Shown: piece by piece, positions 1 to 13,383 of the stretch
Position numbering within the stretch: the first letter of the stretch is position 1
How the letters are laid out: each line of letters starts with the position of its first letter
Assembly (NCBI GenBank): GCA_032629725.1
Contig: JAFEVB010000018.1
Span: 682,001-746,000 of the forward strand
Direction: 5' to 3'
DNA: 64,000 bases
From: Gremmenia infestans
Lineage: Eukaryota > Ascomycota > Leotiomycetes > Helotiales > Hamatocanthoscyphaceae
Notes under the pieces: model-generated
Databases searched by the model: none
Told to the model about the DNA's origin: nothing
The model's input: the letters and a program-made list of their open reading frames with translations, nothing else
Position numbers and translations under genes: made by a program

Positions 1-3000
1 GCATGCCGCGGGGCGCAGGTGCAGGTGCAGGTGTAGATAGGAACGAGCGGGTATAGTAATGATGGAATTCGCAACACCATTGGCACCAATTTGATTTGCA
101 TTCCAAATCAAACTTAGGGCTGGTAGAGTCTCTAAGCTCTAAGAGTAGAGTAGAGTAGAGAGAGAGTACGAGCAATTCGTATAGAATAGTATTACTTGAG
201 AAGTACTGTACCTACCTACTTTACCTTTACCTTTACCTACCTACCTACTCATCCTACTCATCGCTCGCTCTAGACTCGCTGATTCAGCTTCCGCCGAAAC
301 ATCCGGGCGAGCCCCCCAAACCCCTCATCTAGAAACATTATATACGGGGTCGCCGCGGAAACTCGGGAGGATACTGTAGGGTAGATAAGGTAAGATAGTA
401 GATGGTCCAGATAGATAGAATTTACTATCAGACAGACAGCTAATCCAAGTTGTGTTGTTTCAAATCAACAGATTAAAATCAAGATCAAAATCAAGCCAAG
501 TATAGTAAAGTAAGTGTTAGGTCGGGGCAAGGCAAGTAAGTTATAAGGCTCACGGTATGGTCTGGTAGGCAAGTACCTAAGGTAGGTAGGTATGTTCTGG
601 TGGGTGGGTGATGAGCGCTTTTTGGGCTTTTGGCCTTTTAACCTCTTACGCTTTTACGCTTTTAGATTACAAGCCATGGAGGGTGATGGCACGACATGAT
701 ACCATTCCATACCTATGGTTAAAGACTTCTATGTGGGGTGAAGAGGATAGGATAGGATAGGATAGATGCTCATGGGAACCTTGCCGGCCTGTCCTGTCCT
801 GTGTGCCATCAAGCTCAAGCTCAAGCTCAAACTCAAGCTTTGGGCTGGCTGGTCTAATGCAATCTGGCGGAAAGGGCATCATGATCAGCAAGCATGTGGC
901 GGTCGTATCGCTGAGCATACCGTCATCATTGCCATAGATGAGATGTGACTGCCGGAAAATCACCATTGGTGCAAAAGTATCTACCTACGTAAGTATGTTT
1001 TTGATGCCATTGTGCCTTTATTCAAAAGTTTTCTGATTATACCCACCAGATATATATCTGCTTGGCGCAGTGTTGTCTAGGAACAGAACAGAGGTATGGG
1101 CACTCGCCAATCCTTCCGTATTGCCTAAGGAGTGCGTCTTTGCTCGGAAGAAACTTCTTCTGGTAACTTTATACGATGAATCTTTGAATGCACTTATTCC
1201 CGTGTCGTGAGTAGTAGTGGACGAAGCTAGACAAGCAGGACTTTGGTACTAGAAATGGAATCACCTGCACCCCGACAGGAGATCTTCCTCCGCCTCCAAA
1301 CCGGCCCATCCTACGAAAATCCTTACTCTCGGTGCTTTGCCTGAAGCTGTAATAAGTAGGTACTGGCAAGGGGATGGAAGAATATAGGACCGGCATCATT
1401 TCTGGGGAATCTGTTCACTCCTTCCTCTTTCAGCCTGTCTGTCAAGGAAGAGATACTTGACGGTCCCAGCCGTTTGGGTTTCCGGTACGCCGTGAAGCTT
1501 AAAACAGCAGTTGGAGCTGGGGATGTACGGAGGTAGTACTGTAAGTTACGAGATGAAGGAGAGAAGAATAATATTCAGATGATAAACGAAAAGATTACCA
1601 TTTCTTCGCCAACCGAGACATTTCCCGTAGACGAATGCTTCGGAAGTCCCTTCCTTATGCAGTGGTGACATTGTGTGACCTCTACACCACGTTGTTTTCA
1701 CGTTCTGGAACTCGAGAATTTTTCAAGGTTCCCTTTGATTTCACCTGCCCATTAGAGAAATGAGCAATTGATGAAAATGAACAAAGAATTGACCAATGTT
1801 GATCTCCTTGAATATTGACATTCAGCAGAAAAGCCAGGAAAACCCCCAGAAGTCGTATGCCAGCCCCATTTTTCATAAAAAGCTCTAGACATTTCCTGGC
1901 ATGATTAATCCACGATGGTCTGAATCGATATCGATCACTTGCATACAACCGTGCATCCCGTTCTATTATCGATGCCGCCAAGGAGGCGTTCTTAGTGCAC
2001 TACAATCTGATAAACTATGCGGACTATCTCCTAACGCTGATCTACCTTGAGGCTATTATTATGTGAGATGGCCTTATTCGGGTCGTCCCATCGTTCGTTC
2101 AAGGTTTATAAAGCACTTATGTGAGAGTTTGCGAAAAGGTGCTTGGGTCCTTGATGCTACTGCACGACTTATACTGTATGGCACCAGACGCACAGAATTT
2201 TTGCAAGCTCTGTTATACCGGCATGGGAATTGTGAGCTTGTAGTTTTAGAATGGGGATGGACCAGGTATTTTACTCCACCTTTGGAAGGTCATGCTACTA
2301 TGCAGTCATTACTCGTAGCTGTGCAGAAATAGCCTGCTTGACTTGCTGGATAAAGCGTGACAGCGATTATAAGTTTCAAAATAGTCCAAGGTCCGTGAGA
2401 TGCTGCAAATTTGTTATTCGCTTGGGAGCAGAGAGCCGCGCTTGCATGTATGTTGCCATGTACACATTCCGTATTTAGAAAGGAGCACGGAGTCCGGGCA
2501 GAGGAGACGGCCTGGAGATACAATATCAAGATAAGCATACGCCACCAAGTAGCGTTTATAGACTATCGCCGCGAGTTCACATGTGGTTGGCGGCTGTCTC
2601 TCTCAGTCTCAGCAGCGTTCGATTTGCTGGAGGTCGGCCCTGCCTGTCACCTCCGCAGACTCCTGGTTCCCAACCGGAATGGATAAATGTTTCAGGGTAG
2701 CAGTTCATGTACAAGATGCATGGATAGGAATGCGGCCCCAGACGTCTTTAATTAGGGGAAGAGACTCTTGCATCCCCGAACCAAGATTCGGAAGGAACAT
2801 ACAGTAGTACATTCTGGAGACGGATGATCCCGCCTAATCCATATCAATTGTCATAACAGGAGCGCAGGTGGTGGAAGAGGGTTACATCAACGTCCCTACA
2901 TTGAACCTGGTCGTCTTCGGCATGAGCGCCTACTTCGGGCTACAGAAGAGCCGATATCGAAGGTGTTCCTGGTTTCCCAATTTCCTATACTCAAAGTTTC

Positions 3001-5823
3001 CTTCCTGACTGAGCTTTCCGTCTGATTCTCCACAGTTTTGATCGTGTTTCCCTAGGTTTCTGACTTACAGGGGAGGAATTGGAGGTTAGTGGTGGTTTGT
3101 AGCGCTATAGTCAGATGAGAAACCCCGCCTAGTAGTCGCGCCGTCATGACCAATTGCTGTGGGCCTAGGTCTAGTCTGTCGCGGGAAAGGGAAAGGGAAA
3201 GGCAAAGGGAAATGCATAGCGTTAGTTTCCCAGGCGGCTGCAGCGTGAGAAGTGCTTCTATATTTGTTATTACGAGCATCAGAGGATTCAAGCACCAAGT
3301 ACCTATTCCTGGTTTACTACTGGACTGGGGGCCCCCGCTAGCTAGGGAGTAACTAAATAACATGCTGACTTCAGGGTCAATTATTACGCAAGGACAAACT
3401 GCACTAAGTCTTCACGAGAAGGCCTCCAAAGCTCCAGAGCACGGCCTGTACTCGGAGTACCTCGCATGTCATATCACAGCGTGTGCATGGCGCCTGCATT
3501 TAATCGCGTCACCTTGCTGCTGGAACCCTTGTGGAGAAGCTCCCCTCCCTCCTTCGCAGCTCCTTCTATGTCAGTAATATGGAAACGTACTTCATAGTAG
3601 ATGTATGTACTGTACAGGAAGACAAGAAGGGTGCTGTATAGCGTCGTAGCGAGCATATTAGTCAAGGGCGATCCATGAGGCGGAAATAATGCGGTGCAGT
3701 GCAGTACACTACAGTAGCCCGCTCACCTACCTCATCTCATGTACGAAGTACGGTAGGACGGCTGCAATGCGCAATGCAAAATGCTGGGGAGATCAAGCCC
3801 GTGCTTGAACAAATTTTCCTATTGCCGACTGGGAGGTTACAGGCTGAGGAGAAGGTCATATTGACTGACCATTGACTGGCCATTGATGGTTGAGTAGAGT
3901 TGGTTCTGTAATAGTAGTTACCACAGTACTCGAGAGTATCTGAATAGTACCTACTTGTAGCTATCCTCAGTCAGCTCCGCACCACTCACTCACGATGCTC
4001 CTCCCCCCCTCTTGCGTACTATACCTATCAAGCGCCACAAGAACTGCCCCTCATTGCGACCGACCCTGGCAAGTAGGAAACTCCCCAAGCCACCAACACC
4101 GGTCGCCCAATCCTCCTCTCATGGCCCCTCTCTGCGATCCTAGCACGGCCTCTTATTTGGCAGCTGCATGGCATCGTACACTAAAGACGGGCTTTTAGAA
4201 CTAACAACCGAAGCGCCTCGCCCTTCTGGGGCTTCCAGTAAGAGGTCGCTGCAGAAGGCTCGAAATTCTGGACTATGTCCAAAAGGCGTCCCTAAGATGT
4301 ACAAATGCGGCCCTGTGCAGGTCCCCATTGACCAACTCGTTAAAATACCCTGGACACGCTTTCCGCACCATGGCTTTCCCGTCGAGCCTATTCAGGCTGA
4401 CCTGACGAGCTGTAGCAGAGGTTGCAGAGCAGCAGTACTGTACTGTACAGAAACCAAGTGTAAGTAGGTAGGTAGGTAGGTATTTACTGTAAAAGCAAGA
4501 TATATGCGAACCAGACAAACAGCAAGTTCTCTACTGTAGCCGGTCTTGTGATAAATTGCAGGGAGAAAGGGCAGGTAACGGCAACGCAACTTCTCTGCTG
4601 CCCAGACCCCCCCCCTCATCTCCCCTCTACCCTCTCCTCCTTTCGTAGCCGTCCCCTCCCAGCAGATCCCCATGTTTGGCATGTTCTTGTCCGTGTCCCG
4701 GCCATGTTGCCTTGGATGTTCGAAACCCGGAAAAAGTGGCGCCGACAAGCGTATTTCAACAACTGACTTCATCTGCTCTGCTCGCGCGCTTTTCTCTCCC
4801 CCATCCCAGCGCCTGTTTTCTCCTGTTGATCCACTCCCCATCTCGATCCCTGAACTATCCTTCTACTAACGTCCAGCTACTCTGCCTTCTACCATAAAAA
4901 TATGACTGATCGGGTTCGCGTCCGCTGCTTAGATGCTACTGCTGCTTCTCGATTGTTGGTCCCCGTCTGCGTCTGCATTGTGGCTGATCGTTCCTATATA
5001 GTCCTCGACGGACCCTTTGAAGATGCTGCTTCTGTCATGACATCTCGGCGACACTCGTGCTAGGTGTACATGACGGGCACTTCTGGCATTGTATATTTAA
5101 TCAATTGCACCACGAGTACATAGGGATGACGGTCGTTTTGTGATCTTTTGTCTCAGTCCTTCGTTGTTGTTTATTATTATCAGTCTGATTGATACCCGCG
5201 GCATCCTCATTATCATTTTTTGTTGCGTTGCACTCGCATCTCCGCCTCAGCATTTCGGTCCAGAACATAAGCAAGCAAGCAAGCAGCGCGTTACATTTCC
5301 AAGAATTTTCGCGTTTTCACGGCTGGATCCAGTGAAGACTCACACTTCCTCCAATCTCGCCCAATTCGGATTATTCTGCAGAATCGTCCCAAAAAAGCAG
5401 TAGCCGGTACCCCTCCATACTCGACGGAAACTCTTCCGACCACAGGCAACGCCGCAACATAATCAACTTGTCTCTCGAGTCAGGCGATCCTGAAAATTGC
5501 CCCTTTGCCGTTCGCCCCGAGACTGCGAATTCCTAAAATAAGAAGTCATTCTGCCTCGGTGCCAGTGGAACCTGTCGAACGGTTTATCACATGATTAGGG
5601 ACTACCTACACAAACAAGCATCGTCAACTGAGCTTTAAGCAACACGTTGAAAATTCTTCTTGATATTCACTGCGAGAAGGATTTTTCACTGATTTCAATA
5701 CGAAGAGGCCACATTAGCAAACCAGTCTCATTAAATTCATTTTTTGAAAGACCTGATTTTGGAAAAAGAACATCGAGTATCACAGCCTCAAAATACTTTT
5801 GACATTCTCCCCACTCAGTCAGC
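1..5823. other. Long gene-poor region with microsatellites
   Basis: I find no convincing gene in this stretch. Open frames are all under about 110 codons, overlap each other on both strands and show no splice-linked continuation. The DNA holds many short tandem repeats: TACC/TAGG runs around 210-250 and 4,455-4,480, GGATA runs around 742-765, CAAGCT-like repeats around 808-840, and GGGAAA runs around 3,182-3,212. The last 1-2 kb (about 3,960-5,823) is pyrimidine-rich with several short upstream ORFs, so it could be promoter and long 5' leader of the GT2 gene that starts at 5,824. That part is inference. Confidence 0.6.
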
Positions 5824-7524
5824 ATGTCTGTCTTGGAACTTTTGGACGTTTGGCAATGGACTTGGTTGGTTCTCTGGTAAGTCAGCTTTGACCAATCACC
5901 CAGCAATTTTTCTCGAGAATGGAATGGAGACATTTCGGCATCTTCGTGCAACGAAATCTGTTAGCACCTGTACAAAAGCTAATTCCCACGCAATAGGCTT
6001 CATCGCTACTTCCGCTTCATTGTCAACACCTGGAGTCACTGGACCTATCAAACGGTTCCAATCCCCGTAAAGCCATCTTACACCTCAAAAGATATCACTG
6101 TCATCATCCCAACCATCCACAACAATTTCGAGGAATTGAGGGAATCGCTTCAGAGCATCCTGGCCTGCCAACCGTACGAGCTTCTATTGGTCACGACCTC
6201 GGACAAATACCAGAGACTTCGGGCATTCGTCAAGACTTTGGAAGTTTCGAATATTCGAGTGTCTCACGTGCCCATTGCTAACAAGCGGATTCAAGTATGC
6301 GAGGCCATTCCAATGGTGAAGACCGCCTTTATTCTCATGGCAGATGACGATGTCACGTGGCCTCGTACAATCCTCCCATGGCTGCTGGCTCCCTTTGAGG
6401 ATTCCAAGATTGGTGGTGTGGGGCCATGTCAGCGGGTCAAGCGGATTCGGTCTGGCCACCCTCTTATGGAACGTGTTTACAACTGGCTAGGCGCTGCTTA
6501 TATTGAAAGACGCAACTTTGAGATATCAGCTACTCATGGTCTGGATGGTGGCACCTCGTGCATGTCTGGGCGCACCTGTGTCTTCCGTTCTGAGATCCTC
6601 CAGAGCCCGCTCTTCCTAGATGGCTTCAAGACTGAACGATGGGGCAAATTCCAGCTGAATGCTGACGATGACAACTTTGTCACTCGGTGGCTTGTGTCCA
6701 ACCAGTGGAAGACTTGGATTCAGTACAATAAGGAGTGTGAGATTGAGACTACCCTCGAGAACGATGTCAAATTTCTCTACCAATGCTCCCGCTGGGCCCG
6801 TAGTAATTGGAGAAGCAACTATACTAGCCTTATCACGGAGAGACACGTCTGGACGTAAGTAATAAACATTGACTAAACTACCACTTTCGCTGCTAACAAC
6901 CAGAAAGACAACAGCCTTGGTCAACTTATGCCTTGCACATTGCCACCTTTACCTCCCTGTCCTTCGCCTTCGATCCTCTCATCATCTTCTTGACTTTTAA
7001 AGCCACAGCACATTGGTCTTCTGAGCTCCAGTTATATGCTGTCTTTGCTCAGCTTGTATGGATGTTTATCACTAAATGGGTCAAACTGATCGGCTTGTTC
7101 ATGCGAGAGCCATCGGATATGATCTTCTTGCCTGTATCTGTTATATTCGGATACTTGCATGGCATCATTAAGTTATATGCGCTAGTTACACTCAGACACG
7201 TGAGTTGCCTTGTAGTCTTCTTCCATTTATGCACTACTGACATCCATCTAGACCTCCTGGGGTAGCCGAGCCGACGGTGATGCCAATGATAGCCACCGTA
7301 TGAGTCCCCGAGCTCGGCGTAGTGAGAGTATCACTATGCCACCGGGCAACCACCCAGGTCTCATCCGATATAATGACGATAAGGCCTACCCCTCACCTGA
7401 AAAGCGCGATCCCTCCGAAAAGGCAGTGGACGACAACGATGGCGCATCCGAGAGCGACTTGGACGCTGCTACTGATAATTCTTACGATGCCAACGATTTA
7501 AATGATGATTCCAATAATCGATGA
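5824..7524 (+). CDS. Membrane GT2 polysaccharide synthase (Cps1-like)
   Basis: Four exons: 5824-5876, 5997-6854, 6908-7199, 7252-7524, joining to 491 aa. Exon 1 supplies a tryptophan-rich membrane start (MSVLELLDVWQWTW) that no uninterrupted ORF shows; its GTAAGT donor at 5877 keeps frame into 5997. Processive GT-A motifs are visible: ADDDVTW at about residues 133-139 (nucleotide-sugar/metal site), NADDD at about 240-244 (catalytic acidic site) and QCSRW at about 280-284, the [Q/R]xxRW motif of processive synthases. Hydrophobic segments follow around 310-410, then a hydrophilic acidic tail rich in D, N and S. The family, annotated in filamentous fungi as type 2 glycosyltransferase or capsule-like polysaccharide synthase, adds sugars to a growing extracellular glycan at the plasma membrane; fungal members are linked to hyphal growth on solid surfaces. 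The sugar donor is not predictable here. The third intron boundary uses an AAG acceptor, chosen because it alone keeps frame. Confidence 0.88.
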
Positions 7525-10500
7525 TTCGAATATTAGTTCGATAAAGGTGGTGGCCCCTGGACGCTAGTGCAGCATAACTCCAGTTGGACCGGACCCCTCC
7601 ATGCATTTGTTGGTTGTTACCATATTTTCCAATTCCATTCTTTGGCGCCGACGATTTTACGACTTGACGAACGAACGAATTTTGGGACTTTGCGATGCGG
7701 TGTTAAAATACCGGGATCCTCATGCCGGATCTTGCTGGCAGCATGTGTTGGTGCTTAAGGGCGAACCGATGGCTGCTATCAACAGCAGACACCTTTTGGC
7801 TTTCGTTCTACCGTGTCCTTTTCGGGAGTTTGCTTCATTCTCACTTTGTATTTCCTTGTTCTTTTTGGGATGAGAGAATATAGGGGCCGACGGTACCGGG
7901 CACTTTAAATGTCTTCTCTTTGATTTCTAGGAGGTACAAAAAGTTTTTTCTCTTTACTCAGCTGGGTGGCAGACCTCGTTTCCAAAATTTCTGGTGGTAT
8001 TTTAATTGGATGGTAGATGGAAAGCAAAGTATACCCCTAAAAGTATATTACATTCTCTTCTTGCATACAAAATGGGCGGTTGAGGCTACTACTCTGTTGC
8101 TTGGTTTTAGAAGAGAAATCTGGCATAGAACATCATCAATAGATGAGAGCGGTAATCAAGGACAAACATTTGCCAAAGCGCCTTTTTCAAGCTCATACTT
8201 GATCATTGTTCTAATCGTCCCAATTGATTCAGATCTAGATTCTCTATCCCCAATGCCTTTTTGTCTTCACAATCTCCGCCAAACTTGACATTCTCCATCA
8301 TCTCGAAACCCCTTTCCTAGCTAGAGCTCCGTCCATTCTTGAACAGCTACCTACCCATGACGGAACCCCCAAATCCCTGTCCCTGTAACCCTCCCCATAC
8401 CGCTAATGCATGCCATTGCATACGCATCATGCACTTGCGTGCAGGGAAGGTTATTCAACCTTTCTGTTGTGTATCTCGCGCGCAGTGGCTGGCAAGCACG
8501 TGCTCACACAACAGCCTCCGTACAGTACCCCTCCTCCCTCTCCCCTCACTCACACCATTCTTTCCTTTCCTTTCCTACCTTCCAGTCCCTTCCCCCTTCC
8601 TTCCCTTTTCTCGGACCATCATACTATACACATACACGTGCTTATGAAACATGTGAATATGATATGTCTCCTTTGGCAAGCCTAACTTCTCGTTTTGATT
8701 CGAGAATAATATTAGAAATCCATAGCCTGAAAGCGGTTAAACCGAAGCTACCTCACGTTACACGACATTATTCGGTCACGGCCGGAAGGGAAAGCAAGCA
8801 CGCAAGGCAAGGTAAGGACTAGGAAGAGAGAAGGGAGTTTCTGTCTGTCTTTTCCCCTGACTATTTTACTACGGTACGTACTGTACATATGTATACGAGA
8901 ACCTTTGTGGGTGGACGAAAATAGATGTATATATTAAACGAAACGCTCTCCACATATCCCTTCAAGGTGTCTGACAAGGAAACACAATTCAAATCACATC
9001 ATGCTTACTGTTAACGCCCCTGGTATTTATTAATTCACAATTTCAATTGCCGCGCAACACGCCATACATAATCCGCGCCTTGCCGAACCGAACACACTAC
9101 TCGTACACGCACGTCTAGACTACTCCACTTCGACTAGACTAGACTAGATTAGACAGGACAGCAAAGAGCAGAGGAGCAGAGCATTTTCGGCATCGAGAAA
9201 TTGGAGACTAATGAGAATGGGAATATTACTAATAAATAGATGAAGAAAGAATAAATGAATGAATAAATGATTAACCTAGCGAAGGTATTTATTTAGCTAC
9301 GGAACTTGTCCTTGTCTTTTGTATTATTTAAATACCTTCCCGCATATCAACCAGGAATCCCACCTTCGACCCCACCCCACCCCTCACGGCGCTGAGATCA
9401 GAGGGACCTGCATGCAGTACTGAATGCTGGATGGGATGGGATGGGATGGGAGGCTTGAAGTACAGTGAGTCCATACAGATATAGGACGATTGTCATGGTA
9501 CGTTGTACGGTACTTGTAATGCTACATTATGCCGTACCGAGTACGGGCAGGCAGTTATATGAAGCATTAGTAATGTAACTGTAGTGTATAAATGTGTGTG
9601 TAGCATCATCTAGCTGTGTGTATCGTATCTACGGTACGGTACTGTACTGTACTGTACTATACAGTATCTGTGTGGGTGTGATTGAGATGTGATTTGGAGG
9701 AAAGTGGAGTGAGATGAGGTGATGTGATGGAATTCGGTTCGGTAGCATGGGAGGGATGAAATGTGCTGTGATGTGATGCGGCCTCGACTCGAGCCGTGCG
9801 TGATTGCGGGGTTCACTACATCACATCCCATCCACCCCACCTCGCCCAAGTAGTTCGTTCTAACACCGCCACAGCCACAGACACAGCTCAGATTATGCTT
9901 ACTGCTTACTCGCGTTAAGATATGTATGGATATATTGTTGATTTACGAGATAGCCGTCGAAAAGTCATTAGAGCTACGACAAAGGAAGGGCAAAGGTAAA
10001 GACAATACTGAGATAGTTAAGTAACCCCAGCCCAGCCTATATATAGATTTGTAAATGTATAGCTTCATCCATCCTTACGCGTTAGGTAAGAAAGAGATGG
10101 TCTTAATAAGCAAGCAAACAACCAACCAAAGAGGTACCACATATAGGGCGTTGCGAATCTCTCCTACCGTAGACCTTCGTCTTTACAAGTAATATGACAT
10201 ACTAGTATGTACTTTATTCGTACCAGTCCAGTCCAGTCCAGACAGACAGACAGAACCACTCGCTACCTACAAGTACGGTAAATCCCGCCGTACCCGCCCG
10301 CTATTCCCATTTTTATCGCCAAGGGAGGGGGCAAGGCAGGGCAGGGTAGGGCGTGCCGAGTCGCGCTTTAGTTCCTACAATAATAATTGACTATACGCCA
10401 TAGCATTATACCAGAACCCAACAACCAAACAGCTCTACATATACATACATGTATGCAATTAACATAACATATTATACTTACACCACGAATGGTTTTTGAA

Positions 10501-11161
10501 TCACAGTATGGAACATGACATCAATCATTGGCGCGAGTAAAAACCATTCCTTGTATTGTGCATCATGGTAGTGTCAAAAGTGGGGAGGTGGGCAATGGCA
10601 ATGGCAATGGAAGTGTCCACTTCAAGCTAAACTCGCAGCATTTAGTGTGCTAGATCTAGATGCCGTGCATGGGAGCACATTATGATGTTGTGCCGAATGA
10701 AAGAATCCACCGAATGACCTCCGTATTCGAGAGATGATGCTGGATGCTGGATCGATGGATCGATGGATGAATGGATGGATATGGATCGATGGATGGATGG
10801 ATCTGGTGGGTATGTTTGGTACTACATGGTACAGTAATGTCGTGTTGGGTAGATGTGGCCTGAGATGAGATTGTGGTATTGGGTCTGAGATCGATGGATG
10901 GCAGGATGGATCTGGGAGATGAATGATATCTGACTGAGAATCTGAGATGCATCCGACTACGGCAGTGTAGAGTTTTCACCAAACTACTGTAGTCATGGCA
11001 CCACTTGACATTGCCGTGCTGCAAAGGTACTAAAACGGACGTTGCGAATATTTGTCTCTGCCTAAAACCTGACAACACTTCTTTGCTTGTTAAGTAAGTG
11101 CAGGTTAAATTTCATCCAGCCGTAACTCATAACGCATCATGCAAATGCAAACCTTACTTTC
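7525..11161. other. Gene-poor intergenic region with simple repeats
   Basis: This holds the 3' flanks of the GT2 gene (+) and of the BTB-like gene (-), which converge. No ORF here has recognisable domains or splice-supported extension. Simple repeats are frequent: GGGAT runs near 9,430-9,450, TACTG/GTACG runs near 9,630-9,665, GTCCA then GACA runs near 10,225-10,255, and a GATGGATC-type degenerate repeat at about 10,740-10,800. Confidence 0.6.
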
Positions 11162-12333
11162 TCAATCAGCATTCCCAGCTAGGAATAAAATATCCTCTTT
11201 CATAGCCGGTGTCATCTCCCCCTTCCCGGTATAAATATACGAGACGACATCTCTCCACGCTTCAGGTCTAGGGACCGGGAGGTCGATGGAATCTCCCTTC
11301 CTGACATGACCAGAGAGCATCAATGCTCCTAGAACTGGGAGATAGTGAAGTGCATATTCAATATCTAAAACAGTCAGAAAAAATCACGGACATTATTACA
11401 TCTAGAGTACTTACGAACAGGGACAACCCCTTTCCCTAGCGAGCCTGGGTCCTTTCCGGTCCGGCCCTCCTTGCGTCCCCGTATCTTGCTCTCGCTTGAC
11501 AGCGGCTGCGCCGACAGCCGTCGTTGTCGAGCGGAGCGTCTAAGGCCTGGGGGACTAGCTCCTGCTGATCGGTTTCCAGATACTGGGATGCTCGTACGTA
11601 GATCCTCAATGTCGAATTGTCTCTGTATCAAGAAGGGCTTCCGTTCTTTCGCCCTGGGGGCTACTCTCGCGCGAATAGTGACTAGGTTTGATGATCCGGG
11701 TTGTAAAGCATGACCTCCTTCTGTGGTAAAGACTAGACTTGGTCGACGAAGGCTAACAGCGTTGACAAAAGCATCTGCGGTTTCTGTATTACCAAGGTAA
11801 ACACTGCCCCAGTCCCTAAGTCGATCATGGATATATAGAAACGGGACATCTGAAGCAGCGACGAGTACATCATCCAATCTCTCTCTTGAAGCAATCTTCC
11901 CGATCTTGACCAAGTCATTCTCTTTCATCCCAGTCATCTGCACATCAGCCGCTTCATCAATCTGGATCTTGGGCACATCTGGAGTTTCTGCAACTGTCTG
12001 TAGCTGGCTCTTTGAAGAAGAGAAGGTGAAGTTTCCTAGCTGCACCGCAAGATCTCCCTCTGCAGGGAGGTTAGAGTGACGACGAGGGAACTGATGTGCT
12101 TCGAATAAGCTTTTGCGCCGCTGCTGTGCGTCGGCTTTTGGTCCGATTGGTATTTCGTGGTCGAGTTGATAGGCACGTGCTGCCACAATACTTGGGCTTG
12201 GAAAAGAGCTCCTGGACGAAGATGAAGATTGACTCGAGGACCGAGGTTTGTTTAAAACTTGTGAGGCATTACTGATTGCCAGTTGTTGGAGATCGGTATG
12301 GTGCTTTCGGGCAACGGTTGATGTTTCGCTCAT
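11162..12333 (-). CDS. Uncharacterised protein with BTB-like C-terminus
   Basis: Two exons on the minus strand, 12333-11415 and 11364-11162, joining to 373 aa. The intron has a GTAAGT donor, a CTGAC branch site and a TTTTAG acceptor. The first half is low-complexity and Ser-rich (residues about 30-50) with no recognised domain. A conserved-looking central part at about 120-235 contains several hydrophobic stretches. Residues about 250-300 are rich in R, K and S. The second exon encodes a segment (PEAWRDVVSYIYTGKGE, then a helix ending LFLAGNAD) that resembles the helical second half of fungal BTB/POZ domains, in which a YTG turn precedes a helical pair. Such domains mediate dimerisation or cullin-3 binding. 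The first half of a canonical BTB is not obvious, so this is a tentative assignment. Without the short second exon the ORF would end in an unrelated tail. Confidence 0.65.
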
Positions 12334-13383
12334 GTTGAAGGTTTTGAAGCGATATTGGATGATTTCTTAGCTCAATTGAGTATTTCGAATAACAATCCAA
12401 CGGTCTTGGGGTATTTTCCACCAAGGTAGTTGACGCGTCTCACGCAAGATGTCTGCCAAACTCAATGCGTTCCTGCTCGTCGGGAGAAGGGGGAAGCTTA
12501 AAAATACGAAAGTAAATTCTGGCAACTCTGATGACAAAAATGAGTGCTTTGCAGGACGACATGCAGAACAGCAGATAGAGTCGCGAGCTGGTATATAAGA
12601 AGAATAGAATGGGGTTTGAGGGGTACATTCCTCGAGGTGGGAGCTTGTGATTGGGTTTAGAATTCTTGAACGTCAACACAAAGAAAGGTGATGGTCCTCA
12701 GAATGTTTGACACGTCCCTTACATACATACGAACATGTTTACTATGGACAAAGAGACTGCTTGAACGTTGACAGCAAGCCGCACCCCTCCCGCAACATGA
12801 TTTAAGTCTGCAACGATACTTATTGGGCTATTTGGGCTCCCAGGTGAAAGTTTTGTGCATGTAGATCATCAACTCGAGAGGCACGTATGTGTCATTCTTC
12901 CGCAAGCAGCTTGCTTTGGACAAGAAAATATATTCAATCAGAAAGCGATGCAGTTTCATAGCAACTTGTCTCAGGCCACCCGTTATCTTCTCATGATTCG
13001 AAACGCCAACGGATAGTCTTCAAAGAGGACATTCCTCAAGTCCTCAATGGGTGAGACTCCTAATGCCTAGTCAGGAGCTATCCTTTTGCAGCAAAAGTCT
13101 TCAGAAAGGACACCACGGCCAAAACAACTTCAACAACATATGGAGTGGTTAGTCAATATGACACATATTAAAGCGGTGACTAAATATCTATTTGAAAGGA
13201 AATGTATGTCGGAGTGGTGGGGGATATCTGGAAAGCGGAGGTGGATTGGATGAGGTTTGAGTTCGCTTGAGATCTGACCACGCGACTCACTTCTTTACAG
13301 TACGACGCGACTTCTGGCATCTTCAGAGCCCACCTATATAACTCTCGAGGGATGGACGTCGTTCCACCACAATAATTGCTACA
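12334..13383. promoter_or_regulatory. Divergent intergenic region upstream of GWT1
   Basis: The BTB-like gene (-) and GWT1 (+) diverge from this 1.05-kb stretch, so it should hold both promoters. A TATA-like CTATATAACTC lies at about 13,333-13,343, roughly 45 bases before the GWT1 start codon. The one 79-codon frame here has no ATG start and I do not accept it as a gene. Confidence 0.4.

Noticed and set aside
12440..12679. 79-codon minus-strand ORF upstream of the BTB-like gene
   Set aside because: No ATG start and no recognisable feature besides one hydrophobic run.
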